Made by a program: the position numbers and the translations under genes
DNA from: Prostheceraeus crozeri
Taxonomy: Eukaryota > Platyhelminthes > Polycladida > Euryleptidae
Length of the DNA: 64,000 nt
NCBI GenBank assembly: GCA_907163375.1
Contig: CAJQUW010016952.1
Location: 1 to 64,000, forward strand
Direction of reading: 5' to 3'
Shown: positions 56,673 to 64,000 of the stretch, piece by piece
Numbering within the stretch: the first letter of the stretch is position 1
How the letters are laid out: every line of letters starts with the position of its first letter
Notes under the pieces: generated by a model
Database searches by the model: none
The model's input: the letters and a program-made list of their open reading frames with translations, nothing else
Told to the model about the DNA's origin: nothing

Positions 56673-59126
56673 CCTTTTCACTACGGTAAGCTTTTAGCAG
56701 TCATTCCCTCAAAATACGGCAGGCATACCAGGTATGCCATGGATAAGCATCAATCAAAATACGGTAAGCGAATCTGGCATACCAGGTATGCCATGACAAA
56801 TCATCCCTCTAAAATACGGTAAGGAAATCTGGCATACCTGGTATGCCAGATTCATGTTTTTAGATGAGAATCAGTGTTTTATCGTCATTTGTGCACATAT
56901 CTCTAGATATTGACTTAGGGAAACACATCCACCGTAGAATGCGCTTTCGAACAATAGCAAGTTCGTCAGAATCGGCCGTGAATAAGTCGCTTTTGATTGG
57001 ATAATTTGCACTCACAACGTTGCAGGTCAATTAGGCGGGAGAACACGCATTCATTTCTGCATTTAGTACAACCAAGGATCATGTCGCGATCTTCAAGAGC
57101 TGCCAAGTCTATCGCAATTAACAATTTATTCCATCACCCGGCGCACAGTCCCATCAATTCAGATGAAGAGCCGACATATTCTGATGAAGGGTGACGAAGA
57201 CAGTTCTAGTGAGGATGAGGCTGAAATCCAAAATCCTGGTGATTGGCATTTTGTTGAGCCAGATAGAGACTCTCGTTTGACTGATATGCCTGAATTCTTA
57301 GGCACACCTGGCATAAACCCTTTACTTGATGTTCCTGAAAATGTTGAAGATATTTCATTTTTCGTTGATTTGTTCCTGTCATCTAAATTGTTTTCCACAA
57401 TAGCGAAATGGACAAATGAGAGGCATGAGATATATCGCAGCGATAATGAACTCGCAAAGGAATGGGACAGCGTGACGGAAGATGAAATGCGGAAATATTT
57501 CGGATTATCTCTACTCATGGGACTTAACAAGAAGCCAGAACTTCACCTTTACTGGAGCAAAGACGAAAAATACTTCAGTCCTTTCTTTGAACGAATGGAG
57601 TGCTTGCCACGAGACCGATTTTTCTCAATAACTAAATTTGTTCGCTTTGCATCCTACAACTCGCTTTCTACTGATTCAAAGAGTGAAGACAAAATTCTGC
57701 CTTTTTGTGATATGGTTCGTGATATTTGTATGAATAACTACTTGTCTGAACGTGAAATTTCTGTTGATGAGACTGTGCTTTTATTCAAAGGTAGATTGCA
57801 CTTTCGGCAATATGTGCCAAAGAAGCGCGCCCGCTACGGTTTGAAAACTTTTGTCTTGTCTGAGGCGAGTGCTGGATACGTTTGGAATTTTCTTCTGTAT
57901 TCTGGAAAAAACACTTGGGATGATGAAATAAACTGCTCATTGAAGAAGTCCGAACAAGTTGTTGTTCAACTTTCTCGTCCGCTCTTTGATTTGGGATATC
58001 ACATTTTCCTCGACAATTGGTTTTCTTCATGTGCTCTCGCCGAATATCTCTTGGAATATATGATACGTTACTTACTGGAACCATCCGCAGCAACAGAGGC
58101 CCACCGCCTCAATTACGCAATCGCAATTTTCAAGCGCAGCAATGTCTTTTATGCGCAAGGGTGACGTACTAATCAGTCGATATGATGACAAAAAAGCAAG
58201 CGGAAAAAACTGATCTACAAGATAGATTCTTTTTCCCACGCTGGTACCACGGAAGTTGTGTCCCGCTCAAAGGATAGAGTTTCAACTGCTGTCAGCAAAC
58301 CCAACTCAGTTTTGCTCTACAATAAAAACATGGGCGGGGTAGATCTCGCAGACAGATGCCTGGAACCATATTCCCCCGCACGAAAAACATACAAGTGGTT
58401 TACTAAATACGCTATTTACCTAATTCATATATTGGTCAGAAATTCTTTTGTGCTTTATCAAAGGTACGGTGGCTCACTCACTTTTCTACGCTACACAGAC
58501 AAAGTCATCGAATATCTCGTACTTGAAACTGGCTCTGCTCGCAAATGAAAACCTAACCGTCGTCGACTGATTGAAACTAGCGGAGAATCTCAACAAGCAA
58601 GCAACTCTGGAGCGCGAATGTCGCTTGCAAATAGCCAGGAGCATTGTTTGGAAAAGATTCCAGCTACTGATTTGATCTCAAAGCCCCAGAGGAGATGCAG
58701 AATCTGTTTTAAAAATGGTCTTCGAAAGATGTCACGGTTCCAATGCACTGCCTGTGCGGGAAAACCTGGACTGTGCTCAACTGGAAAGTGCTTCCAACTT
58801 TTTCACTCGATTAGCTTGTGATTGTTATTAACTGCTACCAACAATGAATAAGAGTTTAGTTTGTTGATGATTATGTAAGATCGAGTTTGTTTTAATATTT
58901 TTAGAAGATTTTCATAAATTGCAGTTTCATTCACTAACTTAACCTCATGTTTAGTTATTTACAACAAAACATACCTCGACAGGCAAAATTAACCGTATTA
59001 TAGAGCAATGACATCGTTGTCAGTTCAATAGACAATCGTAAAATGCGCGCGTGATGGGGAAAACCTTACCGCTGCTGGCGGAATGATTTGCATGGCATAC
59101 CTGGTATGCCAGCCGTAGTGAAAAGG
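56673..59126 (+). mobile_element. piggyBac element, tandem copy 1 (2454 bp)
   Basis: Bounded by TTAA at 56669-56672 and 59127-59130, with 14-bp inverted ends CCTTTTCACTACGG. Near the left end are three near-palindromes of TGGCATACC(A/T)GGTATGCCA type (56722-56738, 56775-56793, 56829-56849), and near the right end one (59093-59111). An AATACGGTAAG-like phrase accompanies each of the left ones. The single gene is a frame-broken transposase. The right TTAA is shared with the next copy. Confidence 0.92.
57081..58821 (+). pseudogene. piggyBac transposase, copy 1, frame-broken
   Basis: Cut-and-paste transposase of the surrounding element. The likely start is ATG 57081 (MSRSSRAAKS), with an acidic Ser-rich N-terminus. 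The DDE_Tnp_1_7 core shows SVDETVLLFKG (57163 frame, D202), IFLDNWFSS (D284) and NMGGVDLADR (58258 frame, D29), the three catalytic aspartates. The C-terminal cross-brace zinc finger is RRCRICFKNG, CTACAGKPGLC and CFQLFH at 58684-58800. Frame shifts lie near 57190 (in a GGG run), in the 58060-58220 interval (at least two) and near 58548, so no full-length protein can be made from this copy as written. Every shift is also in copy 2. Confidence 0.85.
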
Positions 59127-59130
59127 TTAA

Positions 59131-61584
59131 CCTTTTCACTACGGTAAGCTTTTAGCAGTCATTCCCTCAAAATACGGCAGGCATACCAGGTATGCCATGG
59201 ATAAGCATCAATCAAAATACGGTAAGCGAATCTGGCATACCAGGTATGCCATGACAAATCATCCCTCTAAAATACGGTAAGGAAATCTGGCATACCTGGT
59301 ATGCCAGATTCATGTTTTTAGATGAGAATCAGTGTTTTATCGTCATTTGTGCACATATCTCTAGATATTGACTTAGGGAAACACATCCACCGTAGAATGC
59401 GCTTTCGAACAATAGCAAGTTCGTCAGAATCGGCCGTGAATAAGTCGCTTTTGATTGGATAATTTGCACTCACAACGTTGCAGGTCAATTAGGCGGGAGA
59501 ACACGCATTCATTTCTGCATTTAGTACAACCAAGGATCATGTCGCGATCTTCAAGAGCTGCCAAGTCTATCGCAATTAACAATTTATTCCATCACCCGGC
59601 GCACAGTCCCATCAATTCAGATGAAGAGCCGACATATTCTGATGAAGGGTGACGAAGACAGTTCTAGTGAGGATGAGGCTGAAATCCAAAATCCTGGTGA
59701 TTGGCATTTTGTTGAGCCAGATAGAGACTCTCGTTTGACTGATATGCCTGAATTCTTAGGCACACCTGGCATAAACCCTTTACTTGATGTTCCTGAAAAT
59801 GTTGAAGATATTTCATTTTTCGTTGATTTGTTCCTGTCATCTAAATTGTTTTCCACAATAGCGAAATGGACAAATGAGAGGCATGAGATATATCGCAGCG
59901 ATAATGAACTCGCAAAGGAATGGGACAGCGTGACGGAAGATGAAATGCGGAAATATTTCGGATTATCTCTACTCATGGGACTTAACAAGAAGCCAGAACT
60001 TCACCTTTACTGGAGCAAAGACGAAAAATACTTCAGTCCTTTCTTTGAACGAATGGAGTGCTTGCCACGAGACCGATTTTTCTCAATAACTAAATTTGTT
60101 CGCTTTGCATCCTACAACTCGCTTTCTACTGATTCAAAGAGTGAAGACAAAATTCTGCCTTTTTGTGATATGGTTCGTGATATTTGTATGAATAACTACT
60201 TGTCTGAACGTGAAATTTCTGTTGATGAGACTGTGCTTTTATTCAAAGGTAGATTGCACTTTCGGCAATATGTGCCAAAGAAGCGCGCCCGCTACGGTTT
60301 GAAAACTTTTGTCTTGTCTGAGGCGAGTGCTGGATACGTTTGGAATTTTCTTCTGTATTCTGGAAAAAACACTTGGGATGATGAAATAAACTGCTCATTG
60401 AAGAAGTCCGAACAAGTTGTTGTTCAACTTTCTCGTCCGCTCTTTGATTTGGGATATCACATTTTCCTCGACAATTGGTTTTCTTCATGTGCTCTCGCCG
60501 AATATCTCTTGGAATATATGATACGTTACTTACTGGAACCATCCGCAGCAACAGAGGCCCACCGCCTCAATTACGCAATCGCAATTTTCAAGCGCAGCAA
60601 TGTCTTTTATGCGCAAGGGTGACGTACTAATCAGTCGATATGATGACAAAAAAGCAAGCGGAAAAAACTGATCTACAAGATAGATTCTTTTTCCCACGCT
60701 GGTACCACGGAAGTTGTGTCCCGCTCAAAGGATAGAGTTTCAACTGCTGTCAGCAAACCCAACTCAGTTTTGCTCTACAATAAAAACATGGGCGGGGTAG
60801 ATCTCGCAGACAGATGCCTGGAACCATATTCCCCCGCACGAAAAACATACAAGTGGTTTACTAAATACGCTATTTACCTAATTCATATATTGGTCAGAAA
60901 TTCTTTTGTGCTTTATCAAAGGTACGGTGGCTCACTCACTTTTCTACGCTACACAGACAAAGTCATCGAATATCTCGTACTTGAAACTGGCTCTGCTCGC
61001 AAATGAAAACCTAACCGTCGTCGACTGATTGAAACTAGCGGAGAATCTCAACAAGCAAGCAACTCTGGAGCGCGAATGTCGCTTGCAAATAGCCAGGAGC
61101 ATTGTTTGGAAAAGATTCCAGCTACTGATTTGATCTCAAAGCCCCAGAGGAGATGCAGAATCTGTTTTAAAAATGGTCTTCGAAAGATGTCACGGTTCCA
61201 ATGCACTGCCTGTGCGGGAAAACCTGGACTGTGCTCAACTGGAAAGTGCTTCCAACTTTTTCACTCGATTAGCTTGTGATTGTTATTAACTGCTACCAAC
61301 AATGAATAAGAGTTTAGTTTGTTGATGATTATGTAAGATCGAGTTTGTTTTAATATTTTTAGAAGATTTTCATAAATTGCAGTTTCATTCACTAACTTAA
61401 CCTCATGTTTAGTTATTTACAACAAAACATACCTCGACAGGCAAAATTAACCGTATTATAGAGCAATGACATCGTTGTCAGTTCAATAGACAATCGTAAA
61501 ATGCGCGCGTGATGGGGAAAACCTTACCGCTGCTGGCGGAATGATTTGCATGGCATACCTGGTATGCCAGCCGTAGTGAAAAGG
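59131..61584 (+). mobile_element. piggyBac element, tandem copy 2 (2454 bp)
   Basis: Same length, orientation, ends and internal palindromes as copy 1, displaced by exactly 2458 bp (element plus one TTAA). It is bounded by TTAA at 59127-59130 and 61585-61588. I compared the terminal regions and all translated segments by eye and saw no difference. Confidence 0.92.
59539..61279 (+). pseudogene. piggyBac transposase, copy 2, frame-broken
   Basis: Corresponds base for base to the copy-1 gene at +2458, with the same catalytic aspartates, the same zinc finger (61142-61258) and the same frame shifts. Because both copies share every defect, neither could have supplied its own transposase after the defects arose. 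Either the duplication is very recent, or the defects are consensus errors copied by the assembler. Confidence 0.85.
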
Positions 61585-61588
61585 TTAA

Positions 61589-63680
61589 ACATGCTATAAG
61601 TCATAAAGTTCTATTTCAGGACTGCAAAAATTTTAGATGGAGAATGTTTTTATCAATGCGGACAAACTATTGAGCTATTCGATATCTGCTTAAGTTATGC
61701 AATTTAATCTTTTTTCTGAAAGATGGATCCATCAGGGAAGCTTGTTTAAATATGTCACTATTTCCATTTTATATATGTTGAATTGAAAACCTGTAGCTAC
61801 CGCCTATGATATTCAATTAATTTTTTCAGAATTGCCACATTTTAGAAAATGGTATCAATTTGACATTTCGAGTCGTTTAAGAAAAATGATCAAGCACACA
61901 AAAGACATAGATGCTACACGACGGACTGCACGTTGTAAGCTACAAGCACACTGTAATAAAGATCAGTTATGCGTTTCAGTCCAACAATAGGTTTAGTTTT
62001 GCAAAATCAATAATTTTTCATGCTTTACGATAAATGTAAAACAATCAGAGTACAAACTCATTGCTACTCTTTTATTCAATTTGTGTTTACTTATTACAAA
62101 TTGTGTTTCGCACTTTTCAATATCATCGTAGGCCTAGCTATTATGGTCACATGTTAGTTGTAGGCCCACCATGAATTACCTGTAGAGATGCTGTCATATA
62201 AGCGGTAGACAAGATGACATTACGTGTGTATATGTTTGCAGATTGTGATTTTAAACAAATTGTTTAAATATAAAAATAAAATTACATGTGCGGTATTAAA
62301 TATTAAAAATTCAAGCATTCCTGAATATCTTCATCACATGAACGGTTGACAAGCAGTCGGCAATAGGCTACATCTCGGTAAGGCTCTGTTTTTATTTGCA
62401 GATTGCATTTTTTGTAAAAACAGTTACCGGTACTTGAATATCAAAATAAAATTATTGATAAATACTAAAAGTATTGATTAAAAAAAATAATTGATAAATT
62501 ATTAATGATCACAATTCAACAACTCTTGAATATCTTCATTTGCTATCAAAATTCCTAAGAATATCGCTTCCCACATTGTCAGAGATGAAATGATCCAAAA
62601 GCAGTGACACCTAAAATTACTATAAATGATTTCTCTTCTTAACTTTGAGTAGGCTTACCCATAGAATACTAATTAAGATACGTTAAGTATGATAATTCTG
62701 CTCTGCACATCAGCACAAGATTTGTCTTCTTTTTTACAGGTGCTTCTTTTTTGCTGAGGCTGTGCAGACTCGTCTTATCTGTGCATAGATGACTCAATAC
62801 CTGACCTACATTCGGCTGCTTTTCCGTCTTGTCTTGTAAGCTAATTAACCCCGAAAACTACGGTACTGGAATTATTCTTTATCCATAAATCTCTCATGCT
62901 CGCAACGTTCCAGCGATCATCAGATTCGGACAACCGAGTAGTGGTCCAACCGCGAAGATGTTTTTTTCAGTGACCTCATATCATCGCTTCAAACTTCATT
63001 TGGTAGTGACTGTTTCTCCGTTGAACTGTAAATTTTTCGCGATATCACCTCTATTCCTAAAAATGTAACTGATAACGGCGCGACGGTGTTTGACTCGAAA
63101 TGACAGTGTTTCAGATGACGTGAAATACGTATTCGGACTGTGGGCATGCTTTCTGGTTGGAAGGATTTTCAAATGAAGAATGATCAAATCCGGATAGAGA
63201 AATTTCCTTTATGTTGATAAAAGTGATATTCATAAAAATTACTTGTATCGGATCGTTCGATGTGTGCTACTATATAAACGTCATCCTACATGGTTGTAAA
63301 ACTTTGTTCATTTTCCAAATACGTATGAAAAATTGTATTTTTGAAGGATATCCATTCCTTCTGCTGTTTACTTTGGGGAGCAGGGCTCAGTTTTTGTAAT
63401 CTCTATGAATGTTATCGTACAAAGCATAATTTTAGTAAAATCAGTCATTTTATTCCAGTCATGCAGTTTTATATGCCGTACGGATTTTGAACGATTTTGA
63501 GCATGAATAATTCGAGCAGAGCGTTTTACTAGCTATCTTTTTGCCGAATTATAATTGTTTTGGTTTTTTATTTGATAAATATAAAACATTTCATACAAGA
63601 AGATATTTTTCATGAATTCAAATTTGCAAATGTTTCGTAATCGCCTATGAAGTAGGATAAAATTTGCTTATTATTTACAA
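61589..63680. other. AT-rich DNA, no gene recognised
   Basis: Only short open frames (62996-63187 -, 63211-63399 +) without family resemblance. No RNA gene or repeat that I can support. Confidence 0.5.
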
Positions 63681-63689
63681 AACATATTA

Positions 63690-63895
63690 TAAAAGTTAAA
63701 AATAATTTGCTGAATGTTCTGTAAAAGTTTGGAAAATTTACAAAATATGTACTAAACATTTCGTAAAAGTTCAGAAAATTTTCCAAATATTTTGTGGAAG
63801 TTTGGAAAGTTTGCTAAATATTTAGTAAAAGTTTAGGAAATGTACTAGGTTTGATAAATATTTCTTAAATATTTCTTAAATGTTTAGGACTTTTA
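63690..63895. repeat. AT-rich minisatellite, about 31-bp units
   Basis: Four to five degenerate units of GTAAAAGTTTGGAAAATTT followed by ACAAATATTT-like sequence, starting at about 63722, 63764, 63795 and 63826. Confidence 0.55.
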
Positions 63896-64000
63896 TGCCA
63901 AGCACGTGGTAAGTATTTGTTAAACTGACAGCGATGATATACTCGGGTACATGTAAACATAAAACATAAACACGTCAGTGATTGCAGGAAATAAAATATC
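63896..64000. other. Window edge, nothing recognised
   Basis: Short AT-rich end of the window without features. Confidence 0.5.

Noticed and set aside
57159-57530. 123-codon minus-strand frame in piggyBac, repeated at 59617-59988
   Set aside because: Antisense shadow of the transposase coding strand.

Overview
This is a repeat-rich, AT-rich window from an animal nuclear genome. It shows spliced exons with consensus donors and acceptors, AATAAA polyadenylation signals, TATA promoters, tRNA-derived SINE-like sequences, Penelope-like elements, a LINE, pogo and piggyBac DNA transposons, and a fossil double-stranded-DNA-virus-like element. A short interstitial TTAGGG array suggests a metazoan with the vertebrate/lophotrochozoan/cnidarian telomere type rather than the insect TTAGG type. 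The species cannot be named from the sequence; a marine invertebrate is the best guess.

Layout. 1-17.7 kb: mostly unrecognised AT-rich DNA, holding two adjacent palindromic fold-back elements (3.24-4.7 kb) and a 2.4-kb degenerate (GA)n tract (7.07-9.53 kb). 17.7-26.4 kb: exons of one host gene on the + strand, resembling the DUF4806 family, with a 4.3-kb degenerate (GT)n tract inside one intron. 27-31 kb: a SINE-like copy, dispersed repeats, a 5'-truncated LINE (29.1-30.6 kb), and (CT)n and poly-G tracts. 31.6-37.8 kb: a Penelope-like element with a GIY-YIG endonuclease, then a second, different Penelope-like element with an SGNH-like ORF1. That ORF1 is split by a 2.58-kb pogo transposon sitting in a TA.

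37.8-48.4 kb: tandem repeats, then a roughly 10-kb virus-like element (Polinton/adintovirus-like by its protein-primed family-B DNA polymerase and one structural-type protein). It is a broken fossil. Its control DNA is still readable: bidirectional TATA promoters sharing an ATTGGCTGTT motif near both ends, and an internal block of TTAGGG repeats next to three E2F-type sites. 48.4-50.7 kb: a coiled-coil open frame and unassigned DNA. 50.7-54.2 kb: a DNA-transposon-like unit with diverged terminal inverted repeats of about 150 bp. It encodes a large cysteine-rich protein of a family I cannot name and carries a 219-bp MITE in its coding sequence. 54.2-56.7 kb: degenerate tandem repeats and a palindrome. 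56.67-61.59 kb: two apparently identical piggyBac elements in direct tandem, sharing one central TTAA. 61.6-64 kb: no genes, one minisatellite.

The window is a nest of mobile DNA around a thin host gene. Several coding frames shift by one base inside or near homopolymers (host gene, DNA transposons, the second Penelope-like element). This may mean an incompletely polished long-read assembly rather than, or as well as, genuine decay. The observations most worth following are the SGNH ORF1 and U_UUA_AAC frameshift-type junction in the second Penelope-like element, the TIR-flanked orphan transposase-like unit, the tandem piggyBac pair, and the regulatory DNA of the virus-like fossil.
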